From positions 68,763 through 132,762 of the forward strand of contig VXPE01000036.1 of assembly GCA_009839745.1 (NCBI GenBank): a DNA stretch of 64,000 bases, read 5' to 3'. Positions 52,162 to 59,578 of this stretch are shown here, piece by piece. This stretch comes from Candidatus Poribacteria bacterium (GTDB taxonomy: Bacteria; Poribacteria; WGA-4E; WGA-3G). Within the stretch, counting starts at the first letter, position 1; each line of letters opens with the position of its first letter. A program made the position numbers and the translations under genes. A model generated the notes under the pieces. It searched no databases and was not told where the DNA came from. It was given only the letters and a program-made list of their open reading frames with translations.

Positions 52162-52602
52162 TTAGCACTGGGTAAACGGAGGACCCCTATGGGATAGAGG
52201 GTGGTCAGGGAAAAACGTGGAGGTTAAAGGCACGGGGGAATTTTTGAATGATTCCCACGGTGTAACAGGTAAAGTTACTGAGATAGGAAGAATTGAGACG
52301 AGAGACTGCTCAAGCGACTCACGGGATTCATGCGGGTTGTATCTATCGTCTGGAAAAACAAGTTCTAAATCTTTTGAGCAGCACGGATCACCGCTCTCTG
52401 ATGGAGCATCGGCATCACCCGCTGTGTCTGTTTTGGTGATTTGGCAGCAGGTTGATTGAGTATTGGTATCTCCACTCAGGACTTCCGGAAGCACGGTGTG
52501 ACAGGATTTTTGCTCTAAAGTCGCACATAGAAACGGACACACCGAATAGATATACAAGAGTCCTACGAGTAGAATGAGAGTGTGCCGATGTTTTGCTAAC
52601 AC
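52162..52602 (-). CDS. Secreted Cys-rich protein
   Basis: The 146-residue product begins at a GTG (52602) with GGAG 11 bases ahead. A signal-type hydrophobic segment (about residues 8-21) is followed by C-P-F-L-C, S-C-H, T-C-C and D-P-C-C-S, i.e. eight cysteines in the first 75 residues, then a polar tail with S-H-R-G-P-P-F at the end. The paired cysteines suggest metal binding or disulfides in the periplasm. It is the first gene of the minus-strand redox/metal locus and has its own promoter (52663-52692). The family is not recognised. Confidence 0.7.
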   Translation of the reverse strand: MLAKHRHTLILLVGLLYIYSVCPFLCATLEQKSCHTVLPEVLSGDTNTQSTCCQITKTDTAGDADAPSESGDPCCSKDLELVFPDDRYNPHESRESLEQSLVSILPISVTLPVTPWESFKNSPVPLTSTFFPDHPLSHRGPPFTQC

Positions 52603-52662
52603 TGTTCAAATAACTCCGCTGTTTTCGTCAGAAAGTGGAAATCGAATAAAATCCTTTAGGAT

Positions 52663-52692
52663 ATTATACACCAAAATCTAAAAAAGTTGCAA
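52663..52692 (-). promoter_or_regulatory. Promoter at the head of the redox/metal locus
   Basis: On the minus strand TTGCAA (52692-52687) and TATAAT (52668-52663) with an 18-base spacer, about 60 bases before the GTG at 52602. Confidence 0.65.
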
Positions 52693-52809
52693 AAAAAATC
52701 TGAATCGCGGATTGACGCGGATTTTTAGGGACTTCTGTGTATCAAGTGCCGTTTTTGAGTATCGCGTCTCGTATCCGCTGATGCCTATGGAGTCCTCAAA
52801 AAAAATTTG

Positions 52810-52838
52810 TGACAAAAATTTTCTTTTTTGCTATAATA
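52810..52838 (+). promoter_or_regulatory. Strong promoter in front of the structured non-coding region
   Basis: GTGACA (52810-52815) and a perfect TATAAT (52833-52838) with a 17-base spacer; transcription should begin near 52845, exactly where the stem-loop series starts. Confidence 0.75.
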
Positions 52839-52844
52839 TATTTG

Positions 52845-53070
52845 ACGTGAACGCAAGGCTTTGAAAGCATCTTTGCTAATAAAGAGTTGTTCACGTTAGG
52901 GCAGCTGCCTAATTCATTAGGCGCGCCGGAGATACCGCAAATATCTCCGACGCTTTAGCACTGCCATAGTACTGGTATGACAGCGCTGGTTTCTATTATA
53001 TCACAACATACCCTTTGCATGTGAGATTAATGGAAACCAGCACCCTATAGGGAAGGTGGTTTCCGAATAC
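52845..53070 (+). ncRNA. Candidate structured non-coding RNA or leader
   Basis: In the 584 bases between 52603 and 53186 there is no gene, but from 52845 on nearly every base can pair. ACGTGAAC and GTTCACGT close a first domain (about 52846-52905). GGCAG and CTGCC enclose two perfect hairpins, GCCTAAT-TC-ATTAGGC and CGGAGATA-x(7)-TATCTCCG. GCTGGTTTC (52985) pairs with GAAACCAGC (53033), and the latter can instead pair with GGTGGTTTCC (53055). It does not show the conserved boxes of tmRNA, RNase P, SRP or 6S RNA. It could be a free RNA or a leader of the following, now broken, methyltransferase gene. Confidence 0.5.
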
Positions 53071-53186
53071 CTTTCTATTCCCTCTCGACGCGCCTCTCCG
53101 CGCGCTCACCCCTATAGTCCTGTCATTTTCTTATATTTAGAGAAAAGGGTATGCCTTTCTCTCATGTTGCAGCCTGCCAGAGGACT

Positions 53187-54300
53187 ATGAACATTCGATT
53201 TGCACCCAACACGCTCTATTACGGCGATTGCCTTGATATTATGGCGGACTTTGAGGACAGGTGTATCGACCTGATCTGCCTTGACCCGCCGTTCAACTCC
53301 AACGAGAAATACAACAAAGTTTTCAAGGATTAGCGAACGTCTCGGCTACCCTACCCAAAAGCCGCTCACACTTTACGAACGCATCATCAAAGCCTCATCT
53401 AATCCCGGCGATCTCGTGCTGGACCTGTTCGCGGGGTGTGGCACGACGATAGAAGCTGCCGCGAAAAACGGAAGGGATGTGATCGGTATAGACATCCTCC
53501 CCTTCGCACTCCGTTTGATAAACCGCTACCGCCTCGCACCCAACGGTATAACGCAGCTTCCAAGCCAAGGTGTGCCTGTTGATATGGACACTGCCCGTCA
53601 GCTCGCCAGAACTGCTCCATTCAAGTTCCAAGACTGGACGATCTCACTCATAGACGGCTTGGCATCCAACCCACAAAAAGTTGGCGATGATGGGATTGAC
53701 GGGTTCGGGGTGTTCTTTAACACACCAGATAACATGGAGCGCAAAGCGATTCTCGTTCAAGTGACAGGTGCCGCCGGTTCGCAGGCGGAGTGCAAGATAT
53801 TACCGCTCCCCATCCTACGAGCACGAGCAAGAGCACAGTTGAAAAGTTATATGAGTGCTACAAACACGCGGTATGGGGTGCTCGCTGTTGGCACGGATCC
53901 CCGGCATTGGGAGTTCTGCGAGAATAAATACAACAATTGGTTTGCTGAAATCAATAGGGAAAATTTTGAATGGGGCATTGAGAATTGGGAACCTGTATCG
54001 GCAGCGGCTTTAACCACAGACGCACAAGCAAAGCATAGAACTTCGCACTGGTGGAAACGGACTGCCCTGTTTTTAGGTGTTTTGTTTGTTGTTAGCTTCG
54101 CGTCACTTTTGTTGCTGTGGCCGGATCCGCCAGAGCCAATTGTTTATATCACGCGGACAGGCAAAAAATATCATACCTACGCTTGCGAGTTCTTGGTGGA
54201 GCGCGGTGTGGAAAAATTTGCGATTTATTTCGATGAAGCCGAAAAGAATTATGACCCTTGTGGGATTTGCAACCCGCATAGAACAGCAAAGTCCAGGTAA
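53187..54300 (+). pseudogene. DNA methyltransferase remnant with internal deletion, C-terminal membrane and Cys-rich part
   Basis: The first frame (53187-53333) holds the N-terminus of a beta-class N4/N6 methylase: Y-Y-G-D-C-L-D-I-M and catalytic L-D-P-P-F-N-S-N, then stops at TAG. From about 53331 another frame gives the distal part of the same family: Y-P-T-Q-K-P-L-T-L-Y-E-R-I-I and the AdoMet motif L-D-L-F-A-G-C-G-T-T. The central target-recognition part is missing, so the gene cannot encode a working enzyme. The tail (to 54300) is unusual: a membrane helix near residues 261-281 of that frame and a small domain with Y-H-T-Y-A-C-E-F and C-G-I-C-N-P like Ada/ComEC-type zinc units. Whether this C-terminal product is still made is unclear. 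Confidence 0.75.
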
Positions 54301-54347
54301 AAATTCAGAGATGGTTCGTGATCGGGTCTACGTTTTTTTAATTTCTC

Positions 54348-54376
54348 TTGAAAAAAAGCCCAAAAACCGCTATACT
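54348..54376 (+). promoter_or_regulatory. Promoter for msrP
   Basis: TTGAAA (54348-54353) and TATACT (54371-54376) with a 17-base spacer, about 60 bases before the ATG. Confidence 0.7.
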
Positions 54377-54436
54377 ATCTATATCCCGTATCCTGAAAAA
54401 ACCTGTAACAAATTCTCAGACACGGAGGAAAATATT

Positions 54437-55396
54437 ATGGCGTATATTAAAATTCCGAAGGGATGGGAGATCCCTGAAAATCAAGCGACATCTGAGTCGG
54501 ATTATACGAATCGCAGAAAATTCATCAAAGACTTGGGGATAGCAGGCGCGGGTGCGTTGCTCTTTTCGAGTTCAAATGCGTGCGCCCAGAATAAAGGGGT
54601 CGAAAAGCAGTTAGAACCTTTCCGTGCGCAAAAACTTGATGCTGAAAATAATGCGAACTTCACTGTAACTCGACAAATAACCGATGAAATTATTGCTGCT
54701 ACTTACAACAATTACTATGAATTTACCAATAGAAAAGACATTGTTTGGAAGAAGGTGGATAAATTCAGAACACGCCCTTGGGAAGTTGAAATATCGGGAT
54801 TGGTCGAAAAGCCGATGACCCTGGATGTGGACGATTTAATCAAGCAGATGCCGCTTGAAGAGCGTATCTACCGATTCCGGTGTGTTGAAGCCTGGGCGAT
54901 GGTGGTGCCTTGGATCGGCTTTCCAATGAAAGCACTGCTTGACAAAGTTCAACCGAAGGCTGAAGCCAAATACGTTCGGATGCTCACATTTTTGGATGCC
55001 GACATGGCACCGGAACAAAATGATCTCCGTATGCCGTGGCCCTACTTTGAAGGATTAACGCTCGCCGAGGCAATGAACGATTTGACGCTACTCACTGTCG
55101 GCATCTATGGGCATATCATGCCGCCGCAGCACGGTGCACCCATTCGGCTGATCGTGCCTTGGAAATATGGATTTAAAAGTATCAAATCCATTGTGAGTAT
55201 TGAGTTGACTGATCAGAAGCCGCGGACTTTTTGGAATACGCTCGCCCCGAGGGAATATGACTTTGACGCAAATGTCAACCCCAATGTGCCGCATCCTCGC
55301 TGGTCGCAAGCCCGCGAACGGATGATTGGCACGAACGAAAGACACCCAACGAAGATTTACAATGGCTATGGCAGTTATGTCGCGCACCTCTATTAA
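54437..55396 (+). CDS. msrP: Periplasmic methionine-sulfoxide reductase catalytic subunit (molybdopterin)
   Basis: MsrP (YedY) repairs oxidised methionine in periplasmic proteins with a molybdenum cofactor. The 319-residue product has a Tat signal N-R-R-K-F-I-K-D followed by a hydrophobic stretch and S-N-A-C-A. The molybdenum-ligating Cys is in R-F-R-C-V-E-A-W-A-M-V-V-P-W. The family blocks D-A-E-N-N-A-N-F-T, Y-Y-E-F and P-P-Q-H-G-A-P-I-R-L-I-V-P-W-K-Y-G are present. The ATG at 54437 follows CGGAGGAAA; the longer open frame upstream has no family similarity. The membrane partner msrQ is not seen nearby, so electrons come from elsewhere or a distant gene. Confidence 0.93.
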   Translation: MAYIKIPKGWEIPENQATSESDYTNRRKFIKDLGIAGAGALLFSSSNACAQNKGVEKQLEPFRAQKLDAENNANFTVTRQITDEIIAATYNNYYEFTNRKDIVWKKVDKFRTRPWEVEISGLVEKPMTLDVDDLIKQMPLEERIYRFRCVEAWAMVVPWIGFPMKALLDKVQPKAEAKYVRMLTFLDADMAPEQNDLRMPWPYFEGLTLAEAMNDLTLLTVGIYGHIMPPQHGAPIRLIVPWKYGFKSIKSIVSIELTDQKPRTFWNTLAPREYDFDANVNPNVPHPRWSQARERMIGTNERHPTKIYNGYGSYVAHLY

Positions 55397-56330
55397 GGCA
55401 CGTTTTTCAAAACGGCTGAAGACAAAGCAGGTTGTTTTTATCTTATTGCTGGTTCCTATGCTTTCGTTCGCTGCTACGTGGCAATCCGTGGAGAGTTCGC
55501 ACTTCCGAGTCTACTACCAAAAGGGGACAGCGGATCCAGTGTCAATTCTTCAGGTTGCGGAGGATTTTTACGCTGAATTGCCGCAGTTGACCAGCCGCAT
55601 GGCACCGGGAATGATTGACATCTGGGTCTGCGACACACAAAAGGAGTTTCAAAATTCGGTTCACGCGCCGATTCAGGATTGGGCGGTTGGATGCGCCTTT
55701 CCATTGAGTCGGCGTATCGTTATCCAAAACCCGAAGCATATTGCCCTTGCGAAGTTACAGTTGGTGCAAGTTTTGCGTCACGAGATTGCACATGTTCTTT
55801 TCGGACAGTGTACCCGCAGAGCCGTCAAGGAAATCCCACTCTGGTTCATAGAAGGTATCGCAATTTATTTCGCTGAGGAGTGGGTGCCGAGTCGCCACGA
55901 AACATTGCTAAAACATATTTTTTCAAAATCTATTATACCGCTTCAAGAACTGGAGCGGGGTTTTCCACGAACGCAAGCCGGGGCGGATTTGGCGTATGCT
56001 GAAAGTCAGGATACCGTCCGTTGGTTGGTCGAAGTCAAAGGGCGGGATGTGCTGTTTTCGCTCATCGAGGAACTCCACGCTGGCAGCAATTTTAACACTG
56101 CTTTTGAAACTGTCGTTGGATGGGATCTTGCCACTTATGATATGCTTTGGCGTGAATCGTTGACGGAACGTTATCACTGGGCATCTCTGTTTTCTAATTC
56201 CTATGTCCTGTGGGGGGGGTTCGGTGGACTTGGCCTTATCGGTTATCTCGTCTGCTGGCATCGGAGACGCCGGCACTTGAATAGACTCGCGCAGCAAGAA
56301 GACACCATAGACCCATTCTTTAGATTTTAA
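55377..56330 (+). CDS. Membrane-anchored zinc peptidase-like protein (peptidase MA family)
   Basis: The 317-residue product overlaps the end of msrP by 20 bases. It has an N-terminal signal or anchor (hydrophobic core V-V-F-I-L-L-L-V-P-M-L), then a metallopeptidase domain with H-E-I-A-H (HExxH) and, about 25 residues on, W-F-I-E-G-I-A-I-Y with the third-ligand Glu, matching the peptidase MA (DUF2268/M61-like) pattern. A C-terminal membrane helix (Y-V-L-W-G-G-F-G-G-L-G-L-I-G) is followed by a basic tail. I chose the ATG at 55377; starts at 55362 or 55326 are possible. Substrate unknown. Confidence 0.8.
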   Translation: MSRTSIKARFSKRLKTKQVVFILLLVPMLSFAATWQSVESSHFRVYYQKGTADPVSILQVAEDFYAELPQLTSRMAPGMIDIWVCDTQKEFQNSVHAPIQDWAVGCAFPLSRRIVIQNPKHIALAKLQLVQVLRHEIAHVLFGQCTRRAVKEIPLWFIEGIAIYFAEEWVPSRHETLLKHIFSKSIIPLQELERGFPRTQAGADLAYAESQDTVRWLVEVKGRDVLFSLIEELHAGSNFNTAFETVVGWDLATYDMLWRESLTERYHWASLFSNSYVLWGGFGGLGLIGYLVCWHRRRRHLNRLAQQEDTIDPFFRF

Positions 56331-56335
56331 TTTTA

Positions 56336-56375
56336 CTTTTTAATTTTACCTTGCGGTTCGGTCGGGCGGGTTTGG
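56336..56375. repeat. Dispersed repeat TTTTTAATTTTACCTTGCGG..., copy 5
   Basis: The fullest match to the family, AATTTTACCTTGCGGTTCGGT followed by CGGGCGGGTTTGG, filling the gap between the peptidase and phosphoesterase genes. Confidence 0.65.
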
Positions 56376-56395
56376 AGATTACGGACTATGCTATT

Positions 56396-57394
56396 ATGAA
56401 CATTTCACTTATTGCCCTCACACTCTGCTTTATCTGTTTCACTTCCGTTGCGACCGCTCAACCCAAACGCCTCGCGCAGTATCCTAACCAACTGACGCGC
56501 GATGGACACATCGTTGTTCTCCCGGATCACGGCACTCTCTATATTGTTTCCGATCTACATGCGCATTGGGACGATTTTAACCAATGGCTCCAACTCACGA
56601 GACTGGTGGAACGCATTCAAGCGGATGAAGATGTTTACGGATTGATACTCGGTGATGCGGTTGATTATAAGCCCGATGAACCGAGACACCCCCCGTATGG
56701 GGATACACTTATCATTGACCGGGTTATGGAACTCCATAGACAACTCGGCGATAAGGGTAAAAGGATTATCTATCTTCGAGGAAATCACGAATTCGCTGCT
56801 GCAGATGCTTACGCAATGCTCAAAAGACAAGGGATGACAGTAGAGAATCGGAAACATTTTATTCGCACTTTATACGAAAGTCCTCTCGGCACCTACTATG
56901 AGCAGTTCAATTTTATCGAAAGAATGACGGACGCACACTACGAATTTCTGATGAATCTCCCGACGGTGGTCGTCGGCAAAAACGGCTTCGTTGGTATCCA
57001 TGCGGGTCCCGCGCGTTTTGTCACAAACCTTGCTGATCTGATAAATCCGAACCCCAAAACCCTTGAGGAACTCCTTTGGCATCGTCCAGAGATTACTTAT
57101 AGTGGTGGATACACCTTGACGCACATTAAAAATTTCCTTGAAGCCATCCATGGGAATATCCTTGTTGTCGGGCACACCCCGATCCACTATTTTCCAAGGC
57201 GGAATGTCAGAGATGGTATCGCGACGTTCGGTGAAAGCCAACTCATTTTTTCCACAGGCTACAGCGGTCGACCCGGAATTCCTGCGTATATTGAAATTGA
57301 TTTAGCAGAGACGTATCCGTCTGTAGATGTGCTGAAGTTAGGTAAAAATATCCATCACCTCTATAGCGGCACCCGAAAGCCAAAATCTGACTGA
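56396..57394 (+). CDS. Exported metallophosphoesterase (PPP/calcineurin-like)
   Basis: The 332-residue product starts M-N-I-S-L-I-A-L-T-L with a signal peptide cut after V-A-T-A. The dimetal motifs are in order: V-S-D-L-H-A-H-W (motif I), L-G-D-A-V-D (II), R-G-N-H-E-F (III), G-I-H-A-G-P and V-G-H-T-P-I (IV/V). It thus resembles PPP-family Ser/Thr or bis(5'-nucleosyl) phosphatases, but is exported to the periplasm. The ATG at 56396 gives the signal at the N-terminus; the longer frame does not. Substrate not inferable. Confidence 0.88.
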   Translation: MNISLIALTLCFICFTSVATAQPKRLAQYPNQLTRDGHIVVLPDHGTLYIVSDLHAHWDDFNQWLQLTRLVERIQADEDVYGLILGDAVDYKPDEPRHPPYGDTLIIDRVMELHRQLGDKGKRIIYLRGNHEFAAADAYAMLKRQGMTVENRKHFIRTLYESPLGTYYEQFNFIERMTDAHYEFLMNLPTVVVGKNGFVGIHAGPARFVTNLADLINPNPKTLEELLWHRPEITYSGGYTLTHIKNFLEAIHGNILVVGHTPIHYFPRRNVRDGIATFGESQLIFSTGYSGRPGIPAYIEIDLAETYPSVDVLKLGKNIHHLYSGTRKPKSD

Positions 57395-57424
57395 ACGGAT
57401 ATTTTCGTCAGAAAGACACTCACC

Positions 57425-58321
57425 ATGCGACCACTCCTTTATATCATGATTCCAGTGTTGATCCTTACGATTATTCTCGCCGCCCGTTTTGTAACATGGG
57501 ATGCAATAAAGGGTGCAAACCCACAGGCGCAAGCAGAGGTGCGGGAGGGGACAGCATCGTTGCGGACCTGGAAGATTCCACACGCAATAGCGGCGTTCAC
57601 ACGCGCTATTGAGACGGAACCTAAATATGCTGAAGCTTACGTGAAACGCGGACTGGCATATTATCGTGCGGGACAGTATAAAGCAGCCATCTCGGATTAC
57701 ACCCGAACGTTAGACCTGAATCGGTATCACGCCGATGCGTTCGCAAGTCGTGGCGATGCGTATCGAGCGTTAGGCGACATGCAACAGGCTATTACAGATT
57801 ACTCAGCCTCACTAAAAAAAAGGTGGAACGCCCGTGTTATGCAAAGGCGGGCACATACCTATTTTGAACAGGGAACTATTGCGGGCGCGTTCGCCGACTA
57901 CAACACTGTCATTAAACGGCAACCGAGTGCAGCGGCTTACTACGCCCGTGGTAATGCCTATCTACGGCTTTCCACCGAAAGTGACGAAGATCGTTTAAGA
58001 CTCGCCTTGGCAGATTTGAATCAGGCTATCGGTTTGGAACAGCGTTTCTCGGGTGCGTATATCCATCGAGCGCAGGTGCATGCCCGCTTGGGAGAACAGG
58101 TATCGGCAAACGCTGATTATAGGAACGCTGTAGACCTTTTCACCGAAACAATTCGCACATGGCAGGGTGAACCGAACGCGCTGACACAAGTTTACCTCTG
58201 GCGTGCCTTCGCGCACCAAAAATTAGGCGAAGTCGATAAGGCAGAGATAGATGTCCAAGAAACGTATGAACGCATTTTTAGTTTTTTCTTGAAAAAAGTA
58301 AGAAATTGTGATATACTATAA
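57425..58321 (+). CDS. TPR-repeat protein with N-terminal membrane anchor
   Basis: The 298-residue product has one N-terminal hydrophobic helix (about residues 4-22) and about six TPR units (Y-A-E-A-Y-V-K-R-G-L-A-Y-Y-R-A-G-Q-Y-K-A-A-I). It starts 30 bases after the phosphoesterase gene. Its last 33 bases carry the promoter of the downstream BMC genes. The anchor suggests it faces the periplasm. Its role is unknown, and a link to the microcompartment is not supported by location in the cell. Confidence 0.83.
   Translation: MRPLLYIMIPVLILTIILAARFVTWDAIKGANPQAQAEVREGTASLRTWKIPHAIAAFTRAIETEPKYAEAYVKRGLAYYRAGQYKAAISDYTRTLDLNRYHADAFASRGDAYRALGDMQQAITDYSASLKKRWNARVMQRRAHTYFEQGTIAGAFADYNTVIKRQPSAAAYYARGNAYLRLSTESDEDRLRLALADLNQAIGLEQRFSGAYIHRAQVHARLGEQVSANADYRNAVDLFTETIRTWQGEPNALTQVYLWRAFAHQKLGEVDKAEIDVQETYERIFSFFLKKVRNCDIL
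58289..58317 (+). promoter_or_regulatory. Promoter of the BMC mini-cluster
   Basis: TTGAAA (58289-58294) and TATACT (58312-58317) with a 17-base spacer, inside the last codons of the TPR gene. Confidence 0.65.
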
Positions 58322-58372
58322 GGGTGGAGTCAGGGTGAAATTTTAGCATTCTGCCTGATCTTCCCTTTTTTT
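58322..58372 (+). terminator. Terminator or attenuator in the BMC leader
   Basis: GGG-x-GG-x-GTCAGG (58322-58334) pairs with CCTGAT-x-TT-CCC (58354-58365), followed by seven T residues. It starts just behind the promoter at 58289, so RNA made from that promoter would fold it at once. It may end the TPR transcript, regulate the BMC genes, or both. Confidence 0.5.
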
Positions 58373-58477
58373 GCCCGCGGATTCGCGATCAGAAAATAAC
58401 TGCGACTGTCCGACTCACACGTTGAAACTTGATTTTATTCTTGAATTAATTTCCAATAGGAGGCGATTAGAATTAAT

Positions 58478-58753
58478 ATGACCGGAGAGGCATTGGGTTT
58501 AGTTGAAACGAGAGGCTTAGTTGGGAGCATTGAAGCTGCCGATGCTATGGTGAAAGCGGCAAATGTTCATCTTATTGGTTATCAGCAAATTGGTGCTGGC
58601 TACGTGACTGTCATGGTTCGTGGTGATGTTGGTGCTGTGAAAGCTGCAACGGATGTTGGGGCCGAGGCTGCGGCGCGCGTCGGTGAAGTAGTTTCAGTTC
58701 ATGTGATTCCACGACCGCACGCTGAAGTCGAAACTATGTTGCCAAAATCTTAA
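58478..58753 (+). CDS. Bacterial microcompartment shell protein, hexameric BMC-H
   Basis: Ninety-one residues, one BMC domain (Pfam 00936 type), like PduA/EutM/CcmK. The family pattern is clear: [12 protein letters not shown][12 protein letters not shown], the pore segment [19 protein letters not shown] and the end V-H-V-I-P-R-P-H. Such hexamers tile the facets of the shell and let substrates pass through the central pore. AGGAGG lies 14 bases before the ATG, which is longer than usual. PduL and a flavoprotein follow on the same strand. No pentamer (BMC-P) gene is in the window. Confidence 0.96.
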   Translation: MTGEALGLVETRGLVGSIEAADAMVKAANVHLIGYQQIGAGYVTVMVRGDVGAVKAATDVGAEAAARVGEVVSVHVIPRPHAEVETMLPKS

Positions 58754-58832
58754 ATTTGGGAGTTCGCGGATTCATTGGACGTGCCTTGTTCTATGGCGTT
58801 CAGTATATCCTAACCAAGAAGGCAGAACATAG

Positions 58833-59546
58833 ATGCCAGACCGTGCCCTTGTTGAGTTGATTACCCAGCGTGTTGTTAATAGACTCACGACAGACCAAGC
58901 CTGTAGCGGTTGCGCTTTGCGGACCTGCGATGCAGGCAACCGTGCTTGTGATGTCGTCGCACAACAGCAGCAAATTCCGGTTGGCGTTTCAGCACGACAT
59001 GCCCATGTAACGCAGGAGCATCTTGAGATTCTATACGGTGCTGGACACCAACTGACTGTCTACGCTCCCCTCTATCAACCCGAAGCTTTCGCCGCCAATG
59101 AGACGCTAACGATCGTTGGGAAACGGATGCGTGCTATTGAAGCGGTTCGGATTCTTGGTCCCGTGCGAGATTACTCCCAAGTTGAAGTTGCTCAAACGGA
59201 AGCAATCCGGCTCGGATTAAATCCGCCTATTCGAGACTCAGGGGACCTTGCCGGTGCCGATCCGATTACCCTCATTGGTCCCGCAGGAAGCATTTATTTG
59301 GAGGAAGGGGCAATTTGTGCGACGCGGCACATCCATATGACCCCCGGAGATGCGAACGCACTCGGGATTCACGAGAACGACCTTTTAAAAGTGCATTTCC
59401 GTGGCGAGCGTGCGCTAACCTTTGAAAACGTCCGTCCCAAAATTCATGAAGATTATGTACTTCAGATGCACTTAGATACCGACGATGCCAATGCAGCAGG
59501 TTTAAAAGGCGGTGAACCCGTTGAAATCGTGCGCGATGTCGGTTGA
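58833..59546 (+). CDS. pduL: PduL-type phosphate propanoyltransferase with Cys-rich N-terminus
   Basis: PduL makes acyl phosphate from acyl-CoA inside microcompartments and so recycles CoA. The 237-residue product has both duplicated zinc-binding motifs, S-A-R-H-A-H-V and T-R-H-I-H-M, and the family segment G-P-V-R-D-Y-S-Q-V-E-V. Residues 1-18 form an amphipathic helix like an encapsulation peptide. Unusually, C24-x2-C27-x4-C32-x6-C39 follow directly, which could bind a metal or Fe-S cluster. It lies 79 bases after the shell gene and 32 before the flavoprotein gene. Confidence 0.93.
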   Translation: MPDRALVELITQRVVNRLTTDQACSGCALRTCDAGNRACDVVAQQQQIPVGVSARHAHVTQEHLEILYGAGHQLTVYAPLYQPEAFAANETLTIVGKRMRAIEAVRILGPVRDYSQVEVAQTEAIRLGLNPPIRDSGDLAGADPITLIGPAGSIYLEEGAICATRHIHMTPGDANALGIHENDLLKVHFRGERALTFENVRPKIHEDYVLQMHLDTDDANAAGLKGGEPVEIVRDVG

Positions 59547-59578
59547 GGCGTATAGAATTCCCAATATTTTGAGGCAGT

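Noticed and set aside
52920-52980. tmRNA: GCAAAT...GCTTTAGCA looks like a tag reading frame (A-N-...-A-L-A)
   Set aside because: The nine shared bases with E. coli ssrA are the only match. The conserved 5' GGATTCGACGG-type segment, a T-arm and a CCA end are missing, and the codons end in L-P and TAG, not A-A.
53325-53340. Stop-codon read-through of the methyltransferase
   Set aside because: The stop is TAG and the downstream motif is in a different frame with the middle of the protein missing, so a deletion is the simpler explanation.
58324-58477. Cobalamin riboswitch upstream of the BMC genes
   Set aside because: No B12 box or other conserved riboswitch segment; only one hairpin with a T-run is visible.
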